From positions 152,236-216,235 of the forward strand of contig JAKSZP010014533.1 in NCBI GenBank assembly GCA_022478985.1: a DNA stretch of 64,000 bases, written 5' to 3'. A program made the position numbers and the translations under genes. Shown one piece after another: positions 9,833-21,188 of this stretch; the first letter of the stretch is position 1, and every line of letters starts with the position of its first letter. The stretch comes from Massospora cicadina. Its lineage: Eukaryota > Entomophthoromycota > Entomophthoromycetes > Entomophthorales > Entomophthoraceae. The notes under the pieces were generated by a model. That model saw only the letters and a list, made by a program, of their open reading frames with translations, had not been told where the DNA came from and searched no databases.

Positions 9833-11076
9833 ATGAGAGCCGTTCCATGCCAACATCTGCGAGTTTGTGAGTACACCTTCTTCTACAGGTTGTGGTTAGG
9901 GCTGGAATTACCTGACCAAGGCCATATTCTGCTTCCCCGGTTCCCATTTCCCCCAGAAGATGAAGATGAGGCTGACGTGGACCTCACAACTGTACTGACC
10001 CAGGAAGAGATACTTCCTAAGCTCGTTGGTCACTTGGCCTCCTGGCGCGCCCCCTTCGGGGACATCATGGCCCAGTTCCAGTGGGGAGGGGAGCAGAGTT
10101 GAGGGCCTTCACATAACAAAGTGGCCAAGCTCCTGGAAAGCAGCTTTAGTCACATAGTGCATACAACTCCTGTCAAACCCCATCCCGTGGCTCTGTCCAT
10201 ACAGTGGATGCTGTGCTTTGTGCAGTGGATGATAGCCTGCTGGTCAGGGTCCTTCCACCGCACTCCTACTCACTTCCAATCTTTAGTGGTAAACTTCCGC
10301 AACAACCAATTAGCTCGCCTTTGTACCAGGGTCACTGCAGCATTCATTGCCCTCAGCGTTGACAATTTATCACAGTACCTTCCCATCATGGCGCTCTTAG
10401 GTAACTTAATTTTGCATCTTGCCACCACTTTAGGTCCAGGAATAGAGCAGCACTGGACAGCCCTTAAATGGGCCCAGCAAGCGGCATTCACCAAAACTGC
10501 TCCTCTTCCACTAGCATATCCAAGCATGGAGGACTTCCTTGTGGATTGCCTGGCCTTGGGCGCAGCCTTTCCTCCTAGAGCTGGCACACACCTGCTCACT
10601 TGCCACCCCTTACAACTTTGGCCCCCTTTGTTGGTGTACTCCTTGATTTCCTGGGAGCACCAATGCATGTGGTTACAAGCGCTGCTCCTCATGGGACAGG
10701 AATAGTTCCAACTCGATCAACCAGCTGAACTCTCTCCACCTCATCTGTTACCATGTAATCCCAGTCCGTCCTCCTCTCCTAGTTTCGTTGCACCGTCCTC
10801 TCCACTTTGACCTAGCATAATGGCCCAAGGGCGGACATCAGCCCCTTTGCTATCACCTCAGCAGCCTTCACCTCCACCCCCTACCCAAGTCAAGTCCATA
10901 GAGACTATGGCGCTTCCAAAGCAGTGGAAGAAGAAATACAGGTCCCATCGATTGAAGCAAAAAGAACATTGCAGGAAGCCAAAAAAAGACAGGAAGACAA
11001 AAACAGCGAAGTGAAATACCTTGAAGGACAACCTGCAATAAAAAATCTGCTACCGCTTACACACATATATATATGA
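9833..11076 (+). pseudogene. T4 antisense ORF between integrase and 3' LTR
   Basis: A coding-like frame runs opposite to gag-pol. From 9833 to about 10910 one frame is open except for three stops (10100, 10703, 10807). After a one-base shift, sense-like sequence continues (VEEEIQVPSIEAKRTLQEAK) to a stop at 11074-11076, about 410 codons in all. The N-terminal part has a PPEDEDEADVD acidic patch, the middle is Trp- and Leu-rich (CFVQWMIACW), and the tail is Pro/Ser-rich then a charged helix. AATAAAA at 11038 could be a poly(A) signal. The segment is more GC-rich than its surroundings. I recognise no domain. Antisense ORFs in this position are known from plant Tat-lineage elements such as Grande and Ogre. 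It could also be captured host sequence. Confidence 0.55.
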
Positions 11077-11079
11077 TAT

Positions 11080-11162
11080 GAGTTTTATTATCTTACTTTT
11101 TGTTCATTTATATCTATTTTTTGTTATTTTAATTTTTTATTTTTATTTTTTTTTTTTATTTT
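11080..11162. other. AT tract between convergent T4 reading frames
   Basis: Long T runs separate the antisense ORF end (11076) from the integrase stop (11163, minus strand). It occupies the same position as the AT tracts of T1, T2, T6 and T8, and could serve as an mRNA 3'-end region for both directions. Confidence 0.45.
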
Positions 11163-12410
11163 TTATTGCTGCTTATATGGTCGAAGGAACTTTGCATGCA
11201 TCTGATTTATAATACAGCTGCTTGCAGGATCCTTGATAGTATAAGCATTTACTCCCATTTTCTCTATTATCTTGAATGGCCTAATCCAAATATTAGCTAA
11301 ATTGTGCTTCCGGCCAAACCCATGCTGATTGTGGAATAACACCATATCCCCATCTTTGAACTGCATTAGACTACTCTGCCGTGCTTGGTCTGCAGCCTGA
11401 GTTTTGATTTTCTTGGCAAGGCTGAATGAGTACACTTCAGTTTGTAACTTAATCAGCGTGTTCATAAGGGTGGTTAAATATCGCTGTGGATCCACTTCAC
11501 CAGTGTCCTCAATACAGGCATATGGCAGCGCAGGCAGAGCAGGGTGCCACCCATAAAGCAATTGAAAGGGGCTTTTTCCTGAGGCTGAATGATAGCTTAT
11601 GTTGTAGGCGAATACCGTGGTAGAAAGAAGGGTACTCCAATCAGAGGGTCTATCCATAATCAATTTCTGGAGTGTATTCTTCAGAGTCTCATTAACTCGC
11701 TCAACCATTCCATTAGACTCAGAGTGGAACGGGGTTGTTAAGACCCCGCAAATAGCCATTAATTCGTTGAGCTTGGGTACAATGTGGGAGGTGAAGTTGG
11801 TTCCATTGTCAGTAAGGATAAACTGTGGCAGCCATGACGCTGTATGATACATTCCATTACAAACTTATCCATAGTAACTGCCCCCAGATCCCAAATGGCT
11901 CGCGCCTCCACCCACCTCGTCAAATGGTCAATTGCCACCAGGATATAATTAGATTAGTTTGCTCCAGTTGGCAGGGGGCCCACAACATCGATAGAGACAG
12001 TGTGCCAAGCAAAGCGAGGTTTTACCAACTGATATGAAGTCTTCTGATGGAATGGCTTCTCCACCTGGCACTGGTGGCAGCAAGACAGGGTCTTAAGCAT
12101 GTCGTATTGCATGCTTTCCCAAAAAAAATACCTTGGTCTTAACAATTCAAGAGTTTTCTGAACTCCGCCATGGCCAACTGCTCAATGTGCACTCATAATA
12201 ATATCTGTGTGATTAAAAGGCCTAAGTGTATTCACGGTAACGTCCCCTATATGCTTATACAATTCTCTATTTCTTAAGAACATATTGGTCCTGAGTTCGT
12301 CTAGTAACTTGATTAATTGAGGCGGTTCATCTTTATATCTTCTGCTGTGCATTTTATCAAACATTATATCACTTAGGTCCGCCGTAACTGCAATTGTTTG
12401 CAATTTCAAT
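11163..12410 (-). pseudogene. T4 integrase
   Basis: The zinc-binding end includes SCCHQCQVEKPF (about 12060-12100). The core has SIDVVGPLPTG (first catalytic Asp, about 11985-12010), LTDNGTNF (second Asp) and NGMVERVNETL (Glu), so all three D-D-E residues are still readable. The main uninterrupted frame is 11163-11852 (229 codons) and ends with the VHAKFL-like MHAKFLRPYKQQ tail. A stop and a frame change separate it from the first-Asp segment (11954-12145). Integrase joins cDNA ends to target DNA. This is the best-preserved integrase core in the window, but the gene is broken. Confidence 0.8.
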
Positions 12411-12414
12411 AAGC

Positions 12415-13990
12415 AATCAGCGTTTTGGTGTTTGGCTCCCAGTCAATGTAAAATTTCAAAGTCATAAGCCTGCAGTTTAAGAGCCCATCGAGCTAGCCGC
12501 CCATCAGGCTCTTTCAAATTCTGCAACCAACACAACAATTCATGATCCGTCACAACTTTAAACCTTACTCCATGCAGTTAAACTCAAAACTGTTTATATG
12601 CATAAATCACCTCTAAGCATTCTCACTAAATTACAGTGTAATTGCGTTCATGGCAATTCAGGCTGTGGTTACAGTATGCCATGGGGTGCTCTTCTCTATC
12701 ATCATCCTTCTGAGACAGGACTTCCCCAACATCAGAAAGGGACGCATCTGTTTGCACTATAAATTCCTTATCAAAATTAGGATAGCACAACATTGGCGCA
12801 CTGACTAAAACCATTTGAAGTGTATCAAAGGCGCATTGACGTTGCTCTGTCCATTCGAACATTACATCTTTCTTCAATAACTCAAACAGCGGACCTCCAA
12901 TGCAACTGAAAATGGGTATGAATCGGCGGTAGTAACCCACCATTCCCAGAAACACCTGAACTTCCCACTTATTAGTGGGTTTAGTCATCCTCTGAATGGC
13001 TTCTACATTGGCTGGTTGAGGTCTTAGCCAAGTTGCATCCACCACAAACCCAAGATACTCAAGCTGATCCTTGAAGAAGTGGCATTTGCGAGGCTTGATT
13101 TTGATATTGGCCTCAGACAGTCAGTGAAATACCTCTTCCAGGAGGGTGAAATGCTCAGTAAATGTGCGAGAGAAGATGTTAATATCATTGAGGTATACAA
13201 GAATGCATGGAAGCTTCAGATCACTCAGTATGCTATCCATCGCCTGTTGAAATGTAGCTGGGGCGTTACATAGTACCTGCGGCATGCATGTTGGTTGAAA
13301 AAGCCCTTTCAAGGTGATTAACGCGCATTTTTCTTGCTCCTCCCTAGGCAACTCAATTTTCCAATACCTGTATATTAAATCTATCACCGAGAAGTAGCAG
13401 GCTCTGCCAAGTTGATCTAGTGCATCATCAATCTGTTGCAGAGGGTATGAATCTTTTTTGGTGATTCTATTGAGCTTCTGGTAGTCAATTACTACACAGT
13501 TAGTGCCATCCTTCTTTTTTACAATTAGGACAGGTACGCCAAAGGCTCTTGGACGGTTCAAGCATTCCCTGCTCCAACAGTTTTTCAATTTCCTCAGTGA
13601 CAACTTCTTCAGCTGCCCATGATTGACAGATTGGTCGAGACCTGATGGGAGGATGGTCCCCAGTATCAAGTCAATTAACAACCCCCGAGCGTACCCCAGA
13701 TCATGATCGTCAATCACAAAGTTCTTTTTATACTTTTGGAACAGCACTTCAGCCCACTCTTTCTGATCTTCTGATAACCTCAATAAATTTTCCCTCAGTA
13801 CAAACACCATTGCGCTGAGAGATGGTTTGATGGGCAAACCAAATTCATCCAGAGAACTGAACTTGTGAACCTTTTTGATCTCTTTTACCAAATTCATATG
13901 TAAATATGCTATAATCTGATGCTGGCGGATTCAAACAGGACTGTTCTGAAGATTTGCTATCAATAATTCGATTTCCCCATGGCCTGGTAA
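12415..13990 (-). pseudogene. T4 reverse transcriptase and RNase H
   Basis: RT frame 13121-13897 (258 codons) shows VIDYQKLNRITKKDSYPL, FSVIDLIYRYWKI (first Asp of the active site) and the polymerase box, altered to YLND at 13184-13195 (normally YLDD). The downstream frame 12626-13045 has FLGMVGYYRRFIP and the RNase H start FIVQTDASLSDVGEVLSQKDD with HPMAYCNHSLNCHERN, then a degraded ERE. A frame change separates the two at about 13050-13120. These domains copy the element RNA into DNA; the altered box and frameshift make this copy inactive. Confidence 0.8.
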
Positions 13991-14289
13991 TTTGATACCG
14001 GGAGCCACATGGGGCTCAAGCTGTGACTGATGATAAGGCCCAATGATCTCCCTAGAGCCCGCTGGCAATTCCACCTCTAGCTCAGTGTCAATTATTACTT
14101 GATGTCCATAGGGAATGGATATATCTCCAGCTGCTCTAAGAGGTAACCCTTGGTATTTGTATATCTGATGTGGAAGGGCCCGCGATAGCTTTTTAAATGA
14201 TGATAGTGCTGGGGATCACCCCATCTCTGTAGGCAAGGTTGAATTGTCCCATGTGCGTTGAGCTCTTCAACGCTCTACGAGTAGAGAAA

Positions 14290-14960
14290 TATATAGGGAT
14301 CTGCTGCACTGCAATGTCTAAGGTCTCTTCCATCATGTCCACTATAGCCCCATAGTGTCGCATAAATGAAGTTCCAATAAGTTAATCATAGTTACTGTTT
14401 TGCAATACCACCGGTGGAGCCACCACAATAATAGATCTGAACCACAAGGGAAGAGCGCTATATGCTCCCTCAGAAGTGGTGGTTTCAGCTCCCACGGTCC
14501 CATACACCACTCGGTGGTCTATGTCAGGTTTTAAGGACAACTTCGCCACCAATTTAGTGGAGACAATGTTAACAGGTACGCCTTTATCAATGATAGCCCA
14601 TACGCGGGTTTTGGCTACCACAATGTTGCAGTAAGTGCATTCTGTGAAGGATGCATCCCAACTATCAACCTTATGTATACTTAAAGATTCAGGTTTTCCC
14701 AGGAAACTCAGAATACCCGCACCAATTTTAGGATATCTGTTTATGATAGTGTCCACTGGGAGGGCGACATTTATTCCTCTTAATGACAGAGCATCTGTGA
14801 CCGGATCTAGCTGGTCTAATAGCCTTTTGTCGAATATTTGACATGCATAAAGCTTTGGTTGATCCAGAGAGTTTCTGTCCGCCATTTCTTCAACGTGTGC
14901 TTGGGTCAGCACATCTACCTTCCCAACTGGTGAGTGGCAAAAGGAAAGTATCATCATACT
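14290..14960 (-). pseudogene. T4 aspartic protease region
   Basis: Frame 14382-14957 encodes the segment before and through the protease. The normal IIDTGASVNIVS active-site run reads IIDKGVPVNIVS, so Thr and Ala of D-T-G-A are lost while the Asp remains. TKLVAKLSLKPDIDH and the SEGAYSALPLWF block follow, as in T3, T5 and T9. A retropepsin would cut the Gag-Pol polyprotein. The frame closes within NSNYD, before the DLLIGTAF-type end of the domain. Confidence 0.7.
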
Positions 14961-16103
14961 GCGAAGCTTCAGCTATATTTAGCATGGTGGACTCAGGTGG
15001 GACATGTAAGTCCGAGGTAGCAGCTGTAGAGAGTCCATTCTCTACTCCGCTCAGGCTTTTCCCTGATAGCCCTGCTCTCGTTGCAAGGGAGGGATCCTTT
15101 GGTTAGGACAACATTATCCCATATGCCCTTTACGTCCACAGTTAAAATAAAAACTCCATAAGACCTATGGCCGTGTTTGGGATAAGTTGGTACATATGGC
15201 AGGTGATTTTGAAGAGGTTCAACGTGACCAAACCCCACACAGTATAATGACCACCCCCTTGCAGCGTTGTTAGGGCCAGACCAGTAGCTGGTTCAATATT
15301 GATCAGCAATTGAGGAACGTCCATTGTACTGAGAAGAGTAACTTGATGGAACTTCCCTTGACCAGTTATCTCTTCTCACATAATTAGGAAAACAACTGTG
15401 ACAGCGCGGATCTGCTCAGTATTGGGTGGAGTGAAAATTAGCATATAATCAATGTAGAAGCTGAACAAGTTAAGGAGAGGTACGTTTGGCTCTAACAATG
15501 GGGCTATGAAATTGTAAAGCTCAGGGTATGGTTTCACCGCTGAGGCCATAGCTATACACACATCAACTTTGGAAAGAATGTCTGCTCTGATTAGCACATG
15601 CGCTTCCATAGTAAATTGGTCAGCAAATGCAGTGAGGTTCTCGTTCCACTGAAACCCAATGGTCAAGAACTCAGCTTTTCACTGCGACATTTTTGCAGTT
15701 CCACCAAACAGTCATAGAACAGTAGCCTTAACTTCATCTATGAAATGGAACTAGCTGGGAGGTAACAGACGACTTGATATGCACTTCCAACGTCCAAAGA
15801 GGAGAGTAACAGCTTTGCCCTTTGTCAATCTGAAGCTCCTTCCATTAAAAACTTAAATCAGCAAAGGAACCCATGTATATTTCCTTCGTGATTGAACAGT
15901 GGCAACTTGTCACTGTAAACTCTTTATAGCAACTCATCCTGTTTTTTGAGCATAGTATCTAACGCATGTTTCAACTCCTCATAGGGCCCAGGGCCATTGT
16001 TTAGTGCAGATTTCGTTTGGAAACAACCAGAATGCGACATAGAAACCAATTGAACTTTCATATGTTTGTTATTGGTCAATGGGCCCCCTGTAGTGAGCAC
16101 CAC
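14960..16103 (-). pseudogene. T4 gag with degenerate CCHC knuckle
   Basis: The N-terminal frame 15924-16172 contains YEELKHALDTMLKKQDELL, which matches KELRLALDTVLKRQD in T5 and YEELKLILDVVLKKQDEYL in T9. The capsid-like centre (15376-15666) has VCIAMASAVKPYPELYN. A zinc-knuckle remnant reads Y-FN-C-GRKG-H-...-C at 15108-15149: the first Cys is Tyr and one spacer codon is a stop. Gag coats the RNA in the particle. Multiple frameshifts. Confidence 0.7.
16085..16102 (-). other. T4 primer-binding site
   Basis: On the minus strand TGGTGCTCACTACAGGGG starts one base after the LTR end (AAGATTCAACA, then G). Identical over 18 bases to the T5 site. Confidence 0.7.
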
Positions 16104-16713
16104 TGTTGAATCTTGGCAATTTGGTAAGTACCCGCTATAGGGTTTTTTATACAGGTATCTCCCATTGAGCAATTAGAACGGTCGATATGACAATCACTGG
16201 CTCCTTGAATCACCTTTAACCACTTAATTTTATTGATAATCATGGGAGCAATTTCCCAATCATGTTTTATTAAAAGAGTATATCTTCAGCGGATCCTTCC
16301 TTTTCCGCCCTCTTTCTCTTCTTCTTTCTTCACTTAATCCAATACAAGACCTCCAGTCCTTATGTTTCACTGATATCCCAGCGGCCTCTACCAGTACCAA
16401 CTCTTCCACTAAGTTTATTCATGTCGCCATCTTTTCATTGGTTTTGCATATTATCTTTAATTATCTATCGCCTTGATTTGAGGTGATTTAAAATCCTTTT
16501 ATCAAATGTTGACATCGCCTCATCTCCCTATTTTGAAGGCAACCTGATAAGACCCATTATGACCCATTATCGCCTTATCCTAAATTGACCAATCACTTAT
16601 AGCTCTGAATCATCCTCGGCGGATTCTGCTCATTGATCCTTTTTCAGAATTCCTCCACTGATCCTTGTGGTCTTAATAGTGGCTTTGTCATTCAGTCATA
16701 TAAATTCTTTGCA
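16104..16713 (-). repeat. T4 5' LTR (610 bp)
   Basis: Collinear with 9166-9779. On the minus strand it starts TGCAAAGAATTTATATGAC at 16713 and ends at 16104 beside the primer site, so it is the 5' copy. The flanking T3 gag sequence resumes at 16714. Confidence 0.85.
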
Positions 16714-18450
16714 CTTTCCATGTTACATTATGCTTGCTTTGATGGTTTTTGTACATGACATGCAGCACCCTTAAAATAATCAGAACCTCTAACTTACCTT
16801 GGGCGCTGTGCTCAAAAGGCAGTGTTAGATTTTAGGTTTTTTGTGCTTGCTGGTGCATTTTGCACCTAAAAAACCAAAAATAATTCCGCAGGAGATGTAG
16901 CACTCTCTAGTGATGGATTAATAGATACAGGGATTTTCCCAAACCACTTATACTAAAAATGGTAATAACTAATCTACAAGAAAAGTTAGATTTTTATAAG
17001 GGTTTTTATTAGTTGCGGTGAGGTGTTTGAAAGTAAATTCTAATATAAGTTGAAGCTAGTTACTTAAATGTTGAGAGTCAAAGTTCATGTTGCTTAGTAA
17101 TGTCCAAAATAGGGAATATTTGATTTAAACTATCAGATTGGTCAAGACTTGCATCACTTCAATGTGAGGGCAGATGGGGAAGTGACAGCGGGAAAATAAA
17201 CCCGTGAGGAAGGGATTTGATAAAAACCAATCAGAAGGTGAAAAAATATTTTCGCCTTTCTGGACCCCCTCTGACCCTATAAAAGGGCCAGTCTCCACGG
17301 GGTAGATTGGACTAAATTAGATGTTCCCTGAGGAGGAGCCTCCGATGGGTTCCCCTGATTTTGGCGCATATTTACCATAATTTGACTAACCAGATTCGTG
17401 GTATTTGCCTGAGGAATACTAGTAAAAGTGCTACTTTGATTAGATGGTTCCTCCAGGAATTGACAGTGTCTTTTGGCCATTTTTTTCTATCATTTACCTC
17501 TAAAACACTCTTTATAAACATCAGACTTGTAATTATCCAACAGGTAGGTTGAGCTTCTTCAGGAGGTTTGAAGTGTATGTTGTCTTTATCAATCATGATG
17601 GAATATTCATGAATTCTCTAAGTGGTTTAAGTTTGTGACAGAAGGAGCCTTGGATTGGCGGATAGCGAGGCTGTTAAAATCCACCTTAGATGTTGGAAGT
17701 GCCGACCAAGTCACCTGTTAACTTCCAAACAGTTCTTTTACATACCAGGAAGTGAAGGATACTGTGCTACGGTTGTTTGGATGAACCGCAAAGATGTTGT
17801 AGCAGAAGGCTGAGTTCTTAACAATCAGGTTTTAGCATAATGAGACCCTCACCACTTTTGCTGATCAAATATAATGGAAGCCCATGTGTTAATTGGGGCA
17901 GGGAATTTATCAAAATCCAACATATACATTGCGATGACCTCCACAGTGAATCCATACCATGAACTTTACAATGACATGAGCCCAATGTTGGACGATGCTA
18001 TACCCCTGCTATAAAATTGTTCAGTTTTTGCGTCATCTATCCATAACCTTCCCACCACCCAATACATAGTGGAAACATGCCACCGCTGTCACTGGCCCTT
18101 TTTATCTGGGGAATTTGCCCATCTGGTGCAGATTCCGCTGAGTTGCCACAGCTGTTCAACTTCCACCCTGGACCTACTTATCATCAACAGCCCAACTATT
18201 GACCTGGCTAATTACGCCTATTGCCCACAATCAAATTATTGGCGAGGCCCATCTTATAATAATCAAGGATGCTGGCCCTACGGGGCTAATGGTTTTGAAT
18301 GTAGTCACCTTGGGCACCTGCCATGAGATTGCCCCAGACAGGTCCATCACATACAGCAGGGACAATACTATCAGGGAAAAAGCAGAGCATAGTAGAGATG
18401 GGACTCTCTACTTTCGCTATCCTAAAATCAAATGTCCCACCTGAACACGT
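16714..18450 (+). pseudogene. T3 gag, interrupted by T4 and S1
   Basis: Gag starts at about 9123, is cut by T4 at 9166, resumes at 16714 and reaches a CTGTGCTCAAAAGGCAG block equal to T5 (codons for L-K-R-Q). S1 interrupts it at 16823, and it continues from 17543 to about 18450. Recognisable parts include a capsid region at 17600-18000 with an AMTSTVNPYHELYND-like stretch, and a knuckle remnant at 18291-18332 (G-FE-C-SHLG-H-LP*D-C, first Cys lost and a stop inside). Compared with T9, a few hundred bases of the gag linker are missing, as in T5. Not translatable. Confidence 0.65.
16823..17542 (+). repeat. S1: solo LTR (720 bp) with target-site duplication
   Basis: Starts TGTTAGATTTTAGG and ends ATTATCCAACA. 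The flanking five bases are GGCAG (16818-16822) and GGTAG (17543-17547), one mismatch. Removing the unit joins T3 gag at the point expected from T9. A TATA box (CCTATAAAAGG, 17276-17286) sets the + orientation. There is no internal region, so this is most likely the product of LTR-LTR recombination. No second copy of this LTR family was seen in the window. Confidence 0.75.
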
Positions 18451-18459
18451 TAAATTATA

Positions 18460-19656
18460 TACAGCCGAAGTCCCTCCATACAATGATGCATTATATTTGC
18501 AGCTGGTTGGAGGAGTGAATATATTGACACAAGCTCAAGCTAAAGCTGCTGCGGAAGAAGGATCTAAAATGCAACATAAGCCATACACTTGTCAAATGTT
18601 TGACCAAGTTTCCTCTGACAAATTGGACCCATCCAAAGATGACCCTTCCTTTATAGGTGCAACGTCGCCCTTCTAGTCAACACTATCATCAAAGAATACC
18701 CTAAAGTTGGTGAAGGGATTGCAAGTTTCCTTGGGAACAGAAATTCTTTAATGTCCATGTGTTAAAAAGTCAAGATTTGCCATATTCAGAATGTATATAC
18801 TGTGATATTGTTGCAGTCAAAACCTGATTTTGCGCTATAGTAGATATGGGAGCTCCAGTTAAAATAGCTTCCACTAGGTTGGTGGTGAAGCTGACATTAA
18901 AACCTGATGTAGAACATCACATGGTGTATGGGACCGCTGGAGCAGAAAACACAGTATCTGAGGGAGAGTACAGTGCGCTACATTTGCAGTTTTAGTAAAG
19001 TGTCATTGTAGCTCCAGTTATAGTGTTACAAACAGCAATTATGACATGCTAGTTGTAACTGCTTTCATGCGAAACTTCAGGGATTTCATTAATTTAATGG
19101 AGAAGACCTTCAAAATTTTGGTCAGCGGATCCCAATGTACTTTACATCCAGCGGCGTGCTAAAGGATATGGTACATATGAGACAAGTCAGCCTTACTTAT
19201 AGTGATGAGGTGATTCCAATTCACTACCATTAACTAGATAACAAGACTTGAGCCCTCCCCTCAGTAAATATAGGAATAGTAAGGGCTACCTCTCAGAGCT
19301 GCAAGGACTATATCCATCCCCTTTGGACGCCAAGTAATAGTAAACACTGGTTATGAGGTAGAAGAGTCATCTAGGATCTTTAGGGAGGTCATAAGCATAT
19401 CAGAAATTGCAGCTTGAGCCTCACGCGGCTCCAGGCATTATACTTCTGAGAAATGGGGAGATCAAGGTTTTATTAGCAAATCTCTGAAATAATATATTGC
19501 AATTCTTCCAGTATCAAATAGTGGCGTATTTACACTTGACCCCTGGTGAGGAAATCCTTTGGGTTCATGAGTTTGGGTCACTGGATGTTTTTGGTCTACC
19601 TATCAAACCGCATCTTGGTGTATTGACAGTGGTATTGCATGATATTTATTTGAGTT
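18460..19656 (+). pseudogene. T3 protease region, interrupted by T5
   Basis: The frame at 18323-18676 covers the gag-protease junction (QLVGGVNILTQAQ and MFDQVSSDKLDPS, matching T4, T5 and T9). The active site reads D-M-G-A at 18843-18854, with Thr replaced by Met. KLTLKPDVEHHMVYGTAGAE and a degraded DMLVVTAFMR follow. The region ends at 19656 inside LSVLHDIYLSLS-type sequence, where T5 was inserted; reading continues at 25588. Many stops. Confidence 0.7.
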
Positions 19657-20158
19657 TGTCACAATTCTGATATGACTGGATGTTAAGCCCATAGTCAATA
19701 TAGTGGAATGAATGGAATCCGCCAAATAGTTATGAGTATGACTAGTTCAAGCGCTTCGAAATGAGGCGATATTGGGTTATTGGGAATTCAGCCAAATTAG
19801 ACAATCATGAATTTCTGAATGAAGAATTGAAGGAACTTGTGAGGTATGGCAAAGTGAATTACTAAGCCATGAAAGTGGTACCATCCAAAGTTGCTACAAT
19901 ACAAGCAGTATGAAATAATTTAGGAAAATAAGTTGTTAGTAGTTTTAGAATGAGATAACAGTGAGATTCTGCTGTATTAAATATATTAATTAAAAATAGA
20001 GTTTAGGGAGCGAGTGCTCCATATTCACTTACATATAAGTTTATTCTGTTGTGCCAAGGACAATGATCATCATATCGTTGGTCCTAATTGCTCAGTGGGT
20101 CAAACCCTGTGCAAACAATCCATTGGCGTATCTCTTAAATACCGCCAATTTTACAACA
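19657..20158 (+). repeat. T5 5' LTR (502 bp)
   Basis: Starts TGTCACAATTCTGATATGAC and ends AATTTTACAACA. Collinear with 25086-25582. It contains the dyad-type GAAATGAGGCGATATTGGG and a strongly conserved 3' segment (CAATGATCATCATATCGTTG). Confidence 0.9.
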
Positions 20159-20159
20159 G

Positions 20160-20177
20160 TGGTGCTCACTACAGGGG
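20160..20177 (+). other. T5 primer-binding site
   Basis: TGGTGCTCACTACAGGGG starts one base after the 5' LTR end. Pairing predicts a primer tRNA ending in GTGAGCACCA. Confidence 0.7.
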
Positions 20178-21180
20178 GCCCATTGACAATAACAATACAA
20201 TGAAAACTCAGTTGCTGGCTATGTTGCATCCAGGTCATTTTGATAAGGAATCTGCACGAAATGCTAGGTCTGTTGCATACAAAGAGTTGAGACTCGCGTT
20301 AGATACTGTGCTCAAAAGGCAAGATTAGTTGCTTTAAAATGTCTACGTGATAAGTTGCCACCATTTGATTGCAAAGGAAATATTCATGGGTTCTTTTGCC
20401 AATTTGAGTTTGCATTTTAAGATATTTCAGATTTACACAAGACGAAATTATTGCTCTCTTCTTTGGATGTTGGTAGTGCTGATCAAGTCATTTGTTACCT
20501 CTCAGCTAGTTCTGTTTCCTACCATGATGTTAAGGAGATGGTGCCGAAGTTGTTTGGTGGATCTTCAAAAATGTCGCAGCAAAAAGCTGATTTTTAACCA
20601 TCGAGTTTCAACATAATGAGACCCTCCCTGCGTTTGCTGATCATTCTCAGCAGAAGCCAATGTGTTAATTTGGGCAGGAGTTTTAACTGAATGAGACCCA
20701 ATCATAGCGTTAAAATCTGCTGTGAAACCATACCAAGAGCTTTTTAATGCGTTGGCTCCATATTTAGAGGTTGATGTACCTTTGCTTAAACTTGTTCAAA
20801 TTCTACGCCAATTATCTACTACTTTCCCTCCACCCAGTATAGAGCGGAACCCTATTGTCTCCACTGGTAGCCTTGTTTATATGAAGGAAGCATCCCACCC
20901 CATTCAGCTCCCGGTTGGCATCTCCTGGCCTTATTATCATCACCAGCCTCATTTTCAACCAAGTTGCCAACAGAAAGTTCACCTCCCAGGATGGGCCTGG
21001 TTACACTGTTTGATATCAGTCCACCTTTTTTGGTGGCCCATTTTACAACACTCAAGGACGCAGGTCTCATAGGGTTAATTGCTTTTTGTGTGGTCAGCGG
21101 GGCACCTGGCTAGGAGTTGTCATAATCGTCAGGTTCAGTACCTATTTCAGGAGTAGTATAATCAGGAAAAAGTCAGAGAG
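20178..21180 (+). pseudogene. T5 gag with frameshifted CCHC knuckle
   Basis: The first frame (20014-20328) runs through the LTR end and primer site and contains YKELRLALDTVLKRQD. The capsid region continues near 20450-20800 with SAVKPYQELFNALAPYLEVDVPLLKLVQILR. The knuckle at 21080-21120 begins C-FL-C-GQRG and then, one base short, continues as HLARSC, so a single-base deletion destroyed it. It is about 400 bp shorter than T9 gag between the N-terminal helix and the capsid region. Structural protein of the particle; not functional here. Confidence 0.7.
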
Positions 21181-21188
21181 GAGTAGAG

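Larger units (their letters stand above)
9166..16713 (-). mobile_element. T4: Ty3/gypsy element with an antisense extra ORF, nested in T3 gag
   Basis: Minus-strand element with both LTRs (5' LTR at 16104-16713, 3' LTR at 9166-9779), primer site, gag, protease, RT, RNase H and integrase in order, and a 1.3-kb segment after integrase with coding sequence on the opposite strand. It lies inside T3 gag: CTCCAGTTGCCAG to the left and CCATGTTACATTATGC to the right join at the T9-homologous point. The five bases flanking each end (CCAGT, CTTTC) occupy the expected duplication position but no longer match. Confidence 0.85.

Noticed and set aside
10270..10692. 140-codon minus-strand ORF inside the T4 extra segment
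   Set aside because: It lies opposite the longer + strand frame, has low-information composition, and the same-frame continuity of the + strand from 9833 to 10910 explains the openness.
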